From positions 49,917,688 to 49,981,687 of the forward strand of contig NC_135725.1 of the NCBI RefSeq assembly GCF_964656455.1: DNA of 64,000 nucleotides, given 5' to 3'. The notes under the pieces were generated by a model. It saw only the letters and a list, made by a program, of their open reading frames with translations. It ran no database searches and was not told where the DNA came from. A program made the translations under genes and the position numbers. The DNA is from Halichoerus grypus. Its lineage: Eukaryota > Chordata > Mammalia > Carnivora > Phocidae. Positions 12,501 through 22,205 of this stretch are shown here, piece by piece. Position 1 is the stretch's first letter; each line of letters opens with the position of its first letter.

Positions 12501-13361
12501 CAAAGATTTTGAACAATTGTGTTTTCATTTTCATTTGTTTCCATGAATTTTTAAAATTCTTCTTTAATTTCCTGGTTGACCCATTCATTCTTTAGTAGGA
12601 TGCTCTTTAGCCTCCATGTACTGGAGTTCTTTCCGACTTTCCTGTTTTGATTGAGTTCTAGTTTCAAAGCATTATGGTCTGAAAATATGCAGGGAATGAT
12701 CCTAATCTTTTGGTACTGGTTGAGACCTGATTTATGACCTAGGATGTGATCTATTCTGGAGAATGTTCCATGGGCACTAGAGAAGAATGTGTATTCTGGT
12801 GCTTTGGGATGGAATGTTCTGAATATATCTGTGAAGTCCATTTGGTCCAGTGTGTCATTTAAAGTCTTTATTTCCTTGTTGATCTTTTGCTTAGATGATC
12901 TGTCCATTTCAGTGAGGGGGGGTGTTAAAGTCCCCTACTATTACTGTATTGTTGTCAATGTTTTTCTTTGCTTTTGTTATTAATTGCCTTATATAATTGG
13001 CTGCTCCCATGTTAGGGGCATAGATATTTACAATTGTTAGATCTTCTTGTTGGATAGACCCTTTAAGTAGGATATAGTGTCCTTCCTCAACTCTTATTAC
13101 AGTCTTTGGTTTAAAATCTAATTTGTCTGATATAAGGATTGCCACCCCAGCTTTCTTTTGGTGTCCATTAGCATGGTAAATGGTTTTCCACCCCCTCACT
13201 TTCAGTCTGGGGGTGTCTTTGGGTCTAAAATGAGTCTCTTGCAGACAGCATATCGATGGATCTTGTTTTTTAATCCAATCTGATAGCCTGTGTCTTTTGA
13301 TTGGGGCATTTAGCCCATTTACATTCAGGGTAACTATTGAAAGATGTGAATTTAGTGCCAT
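9590..13361 (-). pseudogene. LINE-1 ORF2 (endonuclease/reverse transcriptase), broken
   Basis: ORF2 nicks target DNA and reverse-transcribes the L1 RNA. Translating from the ATG at 13361, the apurinic-type endonuclease starts MALNSHLSIVTLNVNGLN, with QETHF at residues 41-45, YAPN at 114-117 and GDFN at 143-146. The SDH motif lies in the next open segment (12907-12551). The reverse transcriptase core follows in 11757-11065: [21 protein letters not shown] and the catalytic FADD (as [13 protein letters not shown]). The C-terminal part is in 10927-9971 and 9919-9710. The first break is a run of seven C (minus strand) at about 12915-12921, where six would keep the frame. Others are indels near 12545, 11930-12269 and 11070, and a TGA where a Trp is expected after CPSTDE (9710). 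The coding resemblance continues to about 9590. All catalytic motifs are visible, but the frame is split into at least seven pieces, so no protein can be made. Confidence 0.93.
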
Positions 13362-13442
13362 TGTATTGCCTATAAGGTGATTGTTACTGTATATTGTCTG
13401 TGTTCCTTTCTGGTCTATGTTGCTTTTAGGGTCTCTCTTTGC

Positions 13443-14332
13443 TTAGAGGACCCCTTTCAATATTTCTTGTAGGGCTGGTTTTATGTTTGCAAATTCCTTT
13501 AGTTTTTGTTTGTCCTGGAAGCTTTTTATCTCTGCTTCTATTTTCAGTGACAGCCTAGCTGGATATAGTATTCTTGGCTGCATATTTTTTTCATTTAGTG
13601 CTCTGAATATATCCTGCCAGTCCTTTCTGGCCTGCCAGGTCTCTGTGGATAGGTCTGTTGCTAATCTAATGTTTCTACCGTTGTAGGTTACAGATCTCTT
13701 CTCCCGAGCTGCTTTCAGGATTTTCTCTTTGTCTCTGAGACTCGTAAGTTTTACTATTAGATGTCAGGGTGTTGACCTATTTTTCTTGATTTTGAGAGGG
13801 GTTCTCTATGCCTCCTGGAATTTGATGCCTGTTTGCTTCCCAAATTAAGGAAGTTCTCTGCCATAATTTGCTCCAGTATACCTTCTGCCCCTGTCTCTCT
13901 TTCTTCTTCTGGGATCCCAATTATTCTAATGTTGTTTCGTCTTATGGTATCGCTTATCTCTTGAATTCTGCCCTCGTGATCCAGTAGTTTATCTCTCTTT
14001 TTCTCAGCTTCTTTATTTTCCATCATTTGGTCTTCTATATCACTAATTCTCTCTTCCGCTTCATTTATCCTAGCAGTTAGAGCCTCCATTTTTTATTGTA
14101 CCTCATTAATAGCCTTTTTGATTTCGACTTGGTTAGATTTTGGTTCTTTTATTTCTCCAGAAAGGGTTTCTCTAATAACTTCCATGCTTTTTTCAAGCCC
14201 AACGAGTATCTTTAAAATCATCATTCTGAACTCTGGTTCCGACACCGTACTAATGTCCGTATTGATTAGGTCCCTGGCAGCCCGTACTGCCTCTTGTTCT
14301 TTTTGTTGAGGTGATTTTTTCCGTCTTGTCAT
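13443..14332 (-). pseudogene. LINE-1 ORF1 (RNA-binding protein), broken
   Basis: ORF1p coats L1 RNA as a coiled-coil trimer. The start MTRRKKSPQQKEQEAVRAAR is at 14332. The first open segment (79 residues) stops at a TAA near 14093, where the neighbouring frame suggests a former TCA serine codon. A second segment (14089-13757) carries the heptad-rich stretch ARINEAEERISDIEDQM and the RRM-domain entry RRNNIRIIGIPEEE. A frameshift near 13800-13850 and a TGA near 13765 (best explained as a decayed CGA) precede a last segment reading SLRDKEKILKAAREKR and ending EILKGVL with a stop at 13443. The overall length, about 296 codons, is close to the usual mammalian ORF1 (around 300-340). The roughly 80-base gap to ORF2 also matches L1 layout. 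Confidence 0.9.
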
Positions 14333-14502
14333 TTTGTCTTCCTGAAAGTGGTCACTTTTCTGTTCGGAGAGTTGTTGCTATTCTTTTCTTCGATCTCCTG
14401 TTAAGTTCATAGATGTTCAGAATGGTTTGATCCCTATCCAGCTGAATTCCTGGGACCAGATGAAATCCAGGTCTCCTACACCTCCGCCATCTTGCTCTGC
14501 CC
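14333..14502 (-). promoter_or_regulatory. Short LINE-1 5' leader with YY1-like motif
   Basis: On the minus strand the element opens GGGCAGAGCAAGATGGCGGA. AAGATGGCGG matches the YY1-binding core found at the extreme 5' end of many mammalian L1 promoters. Only about 170 bases separate it from the ORF1 ATG, whereas many mammalian L1 leaders are near 1 kb. Presence of the motif supports a genuine 5' end rather than simple 5' truncation. Confidence 0.6.
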
Positions 14503-14787
14503 AGAAAAAAAAAAAAAATTAATATGTTTTTGCTTTAACCCAGCTCTCGTCTTTTGGTTATAGATTTTGTTTTTCATCTGTAAGCAAGTTATAAAATGGT
14601 TATAAAAATGATGAGAAGAAATGTCTTCACTATCTTCAGATTCATGTTCATAATTTATTCTCATTAACAATTGTTGACTAAAATTGAAATAAATGAAATG
14701 GCCGTATAGGTATTATTGAAATTTATCTTAGAATTAGTTTAAATACATTATTTCTATAAATGTTCAGAACCTTAAGGGGCATATTTG

Positions 14788-14904
14788 GGGGCACCTGGCT
14801 GGCTCAGTTAGTAGAGCATGTGACTCTTGATCTAGGGGTTGTAAGTTCATGCCCCACGTTGGGAGTAGAGATTACTTAAAAATAAAATCTTTAAAAAATA
14901 AATA
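14788..14904 (+). mobile_element. Older Can-SINE subfamily, plus strand
   Basis: Head GGCACCTGGCTGGCTCAGTT, then GAGCATGTGACTCTTGATCT, GGGTTGTAAGTTCATGCCCC, then GAGATTACTTAAAAATAAAA and a tail. It lacks the CT-rich body of the other copies, which is the mark of a shorter SINEC subfamily. Perfect apart from one base are 14-bp duplications: AAGGGGCATATTTG (14774-14787) and AAGGGGCATGTTTG (14905-14918). Confidence 0.92.
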
Positions 14905-15189
14905 AAGGGGCATGTTTGTATTCCTAGAAAGACAGATCAATATAAATCTTAAATCAAAATTTTTTATTTTTATAAATATATATTATAAATATAAAATATA
15001 AATATATGGTGATATATTTTATATATAAATGATATTTGTAGTTAGGTATAAAATCATTTTTATTGCCAGTACTCCTTTATAATTTGTATTTTAGAGAATA
15101 AAATTGTTTCCTTTAGAGAAAAACATATTTTTCTGATTAAAAAATACATAGTATTATGGATAATTTGGGAAACAAAGTGTAGTAAAGAA

Positions 15190-15668
15190 AAATAAAACAT
15201 AGCCCATGTGTCCCTTGACTGATGAATGGGTAAATAAATAAGATGAAGGGCTAATGAAACAAATACAATACACACACACACACACGCAATGGAATATTAC
15301 TCAGCCATAAAAAGAATGAACTCTTACCATTTGCAATGACATGGATGGAGCTAGAGTATAACACTAAGCAAAATAAGTCAGAAAAAGACAAATACTGTAT
15401 GATTTCACTCACATGTAGAATTTAAGAAACAAAACAAATGAGCAAAGGAACCAAAAAACAGCAGGAAACCAAGAAACAGATTAACTCTAGAGAACAAACT
15501 GATGGTTACCAGAGTTGGGGGTGGGGAGAGGGTGAACTAGGTGATGGTGATTAAGGAGTGCACTTGTGATGAGCACCAGGTGTTGTATGGAAGTGTTGAA
15601 TCAGTGTATTGTACACCTGAACCTAATACAACACTGTATGTTAACTGGAATTTAAATAAAAACTTAAA
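15190..15668 (+). mobile_element. LINE-1 3' end, 5'-truncated, plus strand
   Basis: Starts in the ORF2 C-terminal region (ACTGATGAATGGGTAAATAA, then a (CA)n run at 15265-15286 and AATGGAATATTACTCAGCCA) and runs through the 3' UTR (GAACAAACTGATGGTTACCA, GTGCACTTGTGATGAGCACC) to an A-rich tail. The 3' UTR closely resembles the copy at 61.9 kb, so both are the same L1 subfamily. Confidence 0.88.
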
Positions 15669-16544
15669 AAAATCATTTATTCAATTAGCTACTGATAATA
15701 TCAGTTCAGATTTTTGTTGATATTCTTAGAGTTTTTTAGGATAAAACTAGTTTCTTAATTGACAATACACCTTGTAGGCATAAAAATATAACCATTTGTC
15801 AAGAGAGTGAGTTCATTTCAATGCTATTTGATTTAGTCAGAATAGTTGAAATGACATTAGTGAAAACTTAGAGAAAGCAGGAACAGGAGCCATTTCTTTG
15901 AAAACTTGCGTTAGAAGAATGATCATTTCTTTTAAGAGGACATTTTATGTGTACATATATGTGTATGTATACATAACTCAGGGGATATGCATTTCTATTA
16001 ATTTTAATTAATCGTTCAGTGGTACTGATGACTAGAATCACAAATATGAAAATCTGCATGGCTGGACACTTTCCTTTGGGCTAGAGCCCAGACACTTGCA
16101 TCTTAGCTAGTCACTTTCTGTGATTTGCCAGCAATCTTGGAGGTTAACAAGGTGGATCCAACACAAACCATTTGGTTGACCGGTGGTACTAATAAGAGAC
16201 TGAGAGTTCATTTTATGTAGTTGTGTCTATTTTCAAATGTAGAACTATTCAGAGAGTTCAGCCTGCTGGGAGGAAAGCTTTTGGAACAATGTAGTTGTTG
16301 ATTTTGTGCATGGTTGAGTATTATTAGGGCACTAGTTCTTTTTCATATTGGGTTTACAAAGTTAGTCTCTTAGAAATTTCATTTGACTCGTTGGAGTGAG
16401 GAATAAGGATTATTTCTGAAGAGTGTATTTTGGAAAAACAAAGTTATTTTTTACTTTGTTTTGTTTTCTTAAATAATAAATAACCTAGAAAAAACAGTTA
16501 ACCATTGCCACCACAACAGGCTTGTGAAAACTATAGGGAATAGG
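15669..16544. other. Non-coding stretch, nothing recognised
   Basis: AT-rich DNA. I see no gene, RNA or named repeat. Confidence 0.4.
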
Positions 16545-16560
16545 AAGATTGGAGAATGGA

Positions 16561-16765
16561 GGGGGCGCCTGGGTGGCTCAGTTGGTTAAGCGGCTGCCTT
16601 CAGCTCAGGTCATGATGCAGAGTCCTGGGATGGAGCCCTGAGTTGGGCTCCCTCCTTGGTGGGAGCTTCTCCCTCTTCTCCCTCTTCCTCTGCCTCTCCC
16701 CCTGCCCACTCATGCTTGCTCGCTCGCTCTCTCTCTCTCTCAAATAAATAAAACCTTAAAAAAAA
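16561..16765 (+). mobile_element. Can-SINE, plus strand, exact 16-bp duplication
   Basis: Head GGGGGCGCCTGGGTGGCTCA, B-box-like GGATGGAGCCC, long CT-rich body ending in (CT)n and an A-rich tail. Flanked by the identical 16-mer AAGATTGGAGAATGGA at 16545-16560 and 16766-16781. The clean duplication and good head point to a fairly young insertion. Confidence 0.96.
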
Positions 16766-17154
16766 AAGATTGGAGAATGGAGTTCAATGCAGTCTTTTGG
16801 GATTGAAGTAATGAATATTAATGCCAAATAATGCATGTGGGACAGTAAAGGAAGCCAGGGATACAGCATAAAACTATAGAAAATGAATAGATGAGAGAAA
16901 ATAGATAGTAAATTGCAACCATAAGAGACATGATTACAGGAAGGAAGGAATATCAAATAAGACTGTTCAAAGCTGCTTTTCTCAGCAAGTTTCTCATTTA
17001 AAGGGTGAGAATGAGTTCTGTTTTCCACAGTCCATATCATACTAAAAACTTGAGGACTGTTTAATTCTAAGTATTGTTAAATGTTATTGAAAAGCTATCA
17101 TATTAGGTTTTGAAGAAAAATAAATTAACAGGCTCCAGGAGCATCCTTTAGAAA

Positions 17155-17345
17155 TCGGTGGGTCTCAACCTTGACTGCCCATTAGAATTACCTGGGAGAT
17201 TCTGAAACTCCAGTGCCCAAGCCATACTCTAGTCTATTTACATAAGAACCTTCAGGTTATTATGTGGGCCCAGGCCTCAGTGTTTTTTAAGTTCTCCGCA
17301 TGATTCCAATGTGCAATTACAGTTGCAAATCAAGGCGCTGAAGTG
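17155..17345. mobile_element. MER5-type hAT-Charlie DNA transposon remnant
   Basis: The left end GGGTCTCAACCTTGACTGCCC, followed by ATTAGAATTACCTGGGAGAT, is the hallmark of MER5 elements. The right end (GATTCCAATGTGCAATTACA...) is its inverted counterpart. Non-autonomous and long inactive. Confidence 0.75.
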
Positions 17346-17520
17346 GTATTTCTCAAGGTGTGGTTCTCAGGCTTCTTACATCAGAATCAGCCCAGAACTT
17401 AATAAATACATTCCTGAACTGAACCCTAAATGTCTTGACTTAGAATAATGGGTAGTGAGGAGGTGGAGTCTGCATTTTTAATAAGCTGATCTTTTTAGTT
17501 ATATCTATATTTGGGCAAAT
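17346..17520. mobile_element. Second hAT-Charlie-like remnant
   Basis: Begins GTATTTCTCAAGGTGTGGTT, continues with CATCAGAATCAGCCCAGAACTT in two blocks and ends near GTCTGCATTTTTAATAAGCT, all of which follow the layout of MER-type hAT elements. It abuts the MER5 copy directly. Subfamily not assigned. Confidence 0.55.
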
Positions 17521-18039
17521 AAAATGACAATAAAAGGAACTGGGTAAATTGGATAAACTTAATCTTCTTAAATACTTTTCCAAAGAAAATATTACAAATA
17601 ATTTGTTATGACAATAAAAATATTCTGTTAAGTAGAACTCTGTTTCTCAGATATGACTAACATGTATTTACATTATTAAGTTTCACAAAACCTCTATAAA
17701 ATAGTTCCAAGCACCAATTAGGCTCAGAGAGTATCAATGCACAAAATTACAGAGTTATAGTAATGGATAATGGAACACCTGACTTCCACATTCTGACATA
17801 ATTGACATGATTGATTAGTCAACATCCAACTTATTGCCAGCCAATTAAGTAAAAACATTTGTATGGACAAAAATTCATGAATGGCAGTCTGAGGAGCTTC
17901 ATGGACCCTTTCTACAAAATAACCATGCTGGTGAAAATTATTACAACAGCAATTTAAAGTCTCTGGAAATTGTCTAAAGGTCATAAAATAAATAAGCAAC
18001 ATTTATTCAAGGAAATTGAATAAATATTAATAAATATTA
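17521..18039. other. Non-coding stretch, nothing recognised
   Basis: AT-rich sequence with no gene. The short minus-strand frame at 17724-18002 has no recognisable domain. Confidence 0.35.
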
Positions 18040-19162
18040 ATAGAGAGTCTATGGCTGTTGAAGCCAGGACCTACTCCCTTAAGCAACTCCCATTCATCTC
18101 CTGCCTAACTCAGCATGATGGAAGCTCACCCTTGGTGGATGCAGCCAAAAACAGTGTTCTCTATCTTCCCAATTCTGAGTTGAGAGCTATGGTATCTCCC
18201 CATGAAGGCATACTGCTGACACTTCTTATATTCTCACAGTTCCTTACTGCAAAACTCTCTTCCAGAGAGAAGCTGCTGAGAGGAGTGAGGCTTTCTTCCT
18301 TCACTCAACTTTAACTTGTAGGGTGAAATTTCTGTGCCAGTGGTCACATGTCAAAAACACTAAGGCCCCAGTCACTCACTCTAAAGGTCATTGTAGGGAG
18401 GAGTTTCCACGTCTGGAGAATCAAGCAGAGGGCACTAAAGGCTACTGCTCCTACCCAGTGCTATGCTGATAGAGAAGAGGTGTCACTCCAAGAGAAGCAG
18501 ACCACTCTTCCTGTTTCTAGCTCAGGAACTGGTAGAGGTTTTGAATGAAGGATGGAGACAGCCTTAAGAGCAGAGTTATGAAGTTTTTCCTAATGGAACA
18601 GATGTTATTTGGAACAGAGTGTGAGGAAGTTCAAGTTTAAGGGCTTCTTTGAAGAAAATGGAGATTTTGGTAGTAAGCAGTTAAGAGGAAAGTTTCTTCA
18701 TGAGAGCAATAAGCTAATCCTTAGCTGAGCTAGAAGTTTACCAAAGAGAACCAGGGAAAAATAAGGCTAGGAAGAGCCCTCCTGCCATAAGAAAAACGTC
18801 TAAGACTGCCCTCAAACAAATTTAATAAAGACACAAATTTAATAGGACCAGGCTATAGCGCAATTTATGCCCCAGGGTATTGTCAAAAATAGTAATCAGC
18901 CAACAGTCAGTGGAGGCTAAGAGTGCCCTGTGATACCAACAGAGGCAGGTAGTGTAACAGAGAAATCAGAAAAGGGAATAGTCAAAGAGACACTAAAACC
19001 ACGACCATCATAAAGTGAATGTGCACATCTCCAAGACATTGGATATGATTCTAGAGTTCAAAAAAAAAATTGATTTTGACAGTTTTTGCCAGCTTGTTCA
19101 CTGCTTTATTAGAGGGACAGAGTCTTGGAGCTTCCTAGTCCACCATTTTCTTGTCAGAGCCT
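18040..19162 (-). mobile_element. Possible ancient LINE-1 5' region, inverted
   Basis: On the minus strand the right end reads GACAAGAAAATGGTGGACTA, then GGAAGCTCCAAGACTCTGTC and GAACAAGCTGGCAAAAACTG. This resembles the 5' start of old mammalian L1s (AAGATGGCGGACTAGGAAGCTCC-like, given here in parts). The remaining 1 kb is less AT-rich than its flanks and has no coding content. It directly abuts a plus-strand ORF2 3' fragment at about 19165. The assignment rests on pattern memory only. The short plus-strand frames at 18051 and 18348 look like chance. Confidence 0.4.
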
Positions 19163-19164
19163 AT

Positions 19165-19945
19165 CAGTCAATTGATTTTTGACAAGGATGTCAAGACAGT
19201 TCAATGGGAAAAAGAATAGTCTTTTCAAAAACTGCTATTTTTAAAATCATATATAAATAATAAACTAAAATTTTCAGAGGAAAATATAGGAGTAGATCTT
19301 AATGAACTGGGATTAGACAAAGCCTTCTTAGAGATGACGTTAACAGTATAGGCAATCAAAGAAATAAAATTGGTAAATTGAACATCAAAATTAAAAACCT
19401 TTCTGCTTCAAAGGTTACCATAAAGAAAGAAGACAACTCACAGGATGGGAGAAAAGATTTGCAAATCCTATATCTGATAAAGGATTTGTATCCAAAATGT
19501 ATCAACAACACTTCCAGTTTAATAATAACCCACTTATATAATGGACAAATGTTCTGAATAGATATTTCTCCAAAGAAGATGTACAAATGTCCAACAAACC
19601 CATGAAAAAAGGATCTATATCATTAGCTACCAGAAAAATGCAAACCAAAACCACAGTGAGATACAACTTCACACCCAATAATTATAATAAAAAAAGATAA
19701 TAACAAGTGTTGGCAAGAATATGAAGAAGTTAGAACCCTCATACATTTCTGACAGGCACGTAAAATGATGCAACCACTTTGGAAAACAGTCCAGCTGTGC
19801 CTCAAAAAGTTAAACACTGAGTTGCCTTAAGACTCAGCAACCCAATGCCTAGGTATATACCCAAAAGAAATGAAAATATAATATCCACACAAAAACTCAT
19901 ACATGAATGTTCATTGCAGCATGACTCATGGTAGCCAAAACAAGC
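19165..19945 (+). mobile_element. Ancient LINE-1 ORF2 3' part, plus strand
   Basis: Decayed L1 ORF2 from the CAATTGATTTTTGACAAGGA block through GGGAGAAAAGATTTGCAAAT, AAGAAGATGTACAAATGTCC, CCACTTTGGAAAACAGTC and ATTGCAGCATGACTCATGGT. The order and spacing match the C-terminal third of ORF2. Full of stops, with no functional domain left. Confidence 0.85.
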
Positions 19946-22044
19946 CTCCTCAGAACATCTGTGCTATGTTTTGGGAGTTTTGAAAAAATATCACTGGTGT
20001 CTTGGCTTTTATGGACCTAAAAGGAGCAGATGAGTTCTTTATTTTCTCTTTTTTTTTTCTACCTCTCTTGTTCCTTCTCTTTCTTCCTCGAAGTTCATTA
20101 AGAACTCCAAATATGTAGTTATTGAAGAACTATTCAAATTATTATTAAAGCGTAGTGATTTAAGTAACTATTTTAAGGCAATCTATAAACAAAGGCATGT
20201 TAGTAAATTCTTTATAGGGCAGTGCTGAGAAAATACAATGTATATCAGAGCAGGATGATAGAGGACCCTGCGTGCTTCCTGTAAGATCTGTTAATGTAGT
20301 TGCTGTTGTTGTTGAGTATAAAAGAAGCAATATGGATTCACAGTGAGAGAACATAATATATAGGGTTAGATGCATGAAGCAAGTCATGATATATGGCATT
20401 TTTGCCAAGAATTTTCTGGAGGATCCTAAAGAAAGTGGCAGGATTGGAACAGAACTGCTGAACTGAGGATTCCTAATGATAAATTTAACAGATTTTGAAA
20501 GGACATTTGAAGAGATTTGTCAAATACTGGATGTATAAATATAAAAAATACCAGGATTGGTTTGATAGGCTTTGTACATGTATGTTTGGGAAATGATGTG
20601 TATTCCTAGCAAAAGATAACATTGTGATTTTCAGTTTATTGGGAATTTGTAAAAATCCTATGTTAAGAAGTCTTTGTATTTAGCAGCAGTTTTACTCTAT
20701 GGAGAAGCAGCTTATGTGTGCTAGAGGGAGAATAAGCTGGTGATATTAGCAAGTATTTCAGACAGATGTTTTTTGCCTCAACATCTGGTGGATAATAAAA
20801 ATGATCTTGGTTTACAGTTCTTTACATTGTATGTTTTTTAAATGTAAGATGAAAGAAGCCAATGTTAGGTAATTGATGCAGGGGGAGAGTATGTTACCAT
20901 ATCCACTGGAAATTCAATAAAAGAATATGAGTTAGTATTGAAAGCATTCAACAATCAACACAGGCATTTATTCATGCACTATTAACATGATTTGATTTTG
21001 ATGAACAGTTTTTTAGATTTCCAGTCCGATTTTCTTCTCTTACTGCTTAGGAGGCTTGGTGACCCTGGGATGATGGTTAGTTTTCTGTTTGCAATAGAAA
21101 TAACCGGAAGCACTGAAGGCTTCCATGCAATTGCCTATGCAGCCCCTATGGCCCAACTGCATTGCTTTGCTGTGCATTTGTCCTCTTGCCGTAGATATCC
21201 TTAGGTCCACTCATTTTAACTGAGTAGGCCAAGGGGATATTATGATTTCTCTAATCATAGAGATATTTGGCGATGATCCGTACTAGTCTGAAAAAATTCA
21301 GACTAGTTGCTTCCCTGTAGACCAGCATCTTCCATGTGTCCAGCTTTGTATTTACGTTTTGACTTAGAATGTTTGGAGGAAGAAATATACCACTTTCCCA
21401 TGGTTTCTCAATATCAATACTGCTGGTTTTGCTGCTGCCCTCCCTCACTCTTGCTATGCTGATAATACTCAAATTTCTACCAATTACCACCGTTGTAGTA
21501 ATGCTGTGCGATGTTAAAGTGATGAACCCTTCTCTGTTCCTCCTTGGCCTCACAGTCACTAACGGTGCGCCATCTACTTCACTGAGGGCCACAGCTCTTT
21601 CTGCTCCTGAAGAAAAGGAAGGTGTTTCTTCTAGCACTTTCTGTCATTCTAGACATTCTTCCCTCGAAGTGATTATACACTTTTAACCAGCTTTCTCATC
21701 AGCCTCCCAAATTATATTCTTTTTAGTGGTCCCCTTTTTGAGAAAATTGCTCCTAATTTCTCAGAGCTTAAAATGGGAAGGGTTGGATTTAGTGGGAACT
21801 TGCCACAGGGATTATTTATTTTTTATAACAATCTCAACCTTGAAATAGGTTTTCTTTTCTTTGTATCAGAGTACACTTTCTCTTTTCTAAGTGGCACCTT
21901 TCTCAGCAATTGAATAATGTTTTGGAATAGTATTTTACTCACTAACTAAGGATAAGAACTTTAGTCTCAGTTTCCAAGAAGTATGATAGCCTCTACACTA
22001 GCACCTAAGGGATCAATATATCCACACACAGAGAGTCTTCCGTT
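19946..22044. other. Non-coding stretch with an unassigned segment at 21.0-21.7 kb
   Basis: No recognised gene. 20992-21690 is less AT-rich and is open in more than one frame on both strands: 128 codons on the minus strand at 21251-21637 and 105 on the plus at 21369-21686. In a different minus frame a patch reads HHFNIAQHYYNGGN. I do not recognise any family. It may be a decayed processed pseudogene or chance. A perfect 11-bp hairpin lies at 21282-21307. Confidence 0.35.
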
Positions 22045-22105
22045 TCTCATATCCCAGATATTTATTTGGAATGTACTATGTGCCAGCCACTGTAACAGAC
22101 ACACT
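22045..22105 (+). repeat. L2-like fragment
   Basis: ATATTTATTTGGAATGTACT followed by ATGTGCCAGCCACTGTAACA fits the common L2 3' block 'tatttattgagcacctactatgtgccaggcactg'. Very short. Confidence 0.45.
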
Positions 22106-22122
22106 CAAAAGTACAATCTGTG

Positions 22123-22127
<5 letters not shown>

Positions 22128-22159
<32 letters not shown>
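22128..22159. repeat. (TG)16 microsatellite
   Basis: Uninterrupted TG dinucleotides for 32 bases. Likely polymorphic. Confidence 0.95.
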
Positions 22160-22162
<3 letters not shown>

Positions 22163-22205
22163 CAAATACTGTTTTTATCTTTTTATATTCTGCTTTTTTA
22201 TCCTG

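Larger units (their letters stand above)
9060..14502 (-). mobile_element. L1: LINE-1, apparently end-to-end copy, minus strand
   Basis: A nearly complete non-LTR retrotransposon read from right to left. From its 5' end it has a short leader starting with a GATGGCGGAG motif (14490s), ORF1 (14332-13443), a spacer of about 80 bases, ORF2 (13361 to about 9590), a 3' UTR (to about 9097) and an A-rich tail (T-rich on the plus strand, 9060-9080). The flanks AG+A10+T (9048-9060) and AG+A14+TT (14503-14520) look like a target-site duplication at an A-rich L1 endonuclease site. Both frames carry a modest number of breaks, so the element is dead but fairly young. L1 encodes the machinery that also mobilised the SINEs and the retrocopy in this window. 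Confidence 0.92.

Noticed and set aside
16561..16640. Possible tRNA gene at SINE heads (A-box and B-box-like sequence)
   Set aside because: The tRNA-like head continues directly into SINE body and tail, so it is not a free-standing tRNA gene. The same applies to the other eleven copies.
18051..18548. Two plus-strand frames of 87 and 66 codons
   Set aside because: No domain recognised, and the sequence is better explained as part of an old repeat.
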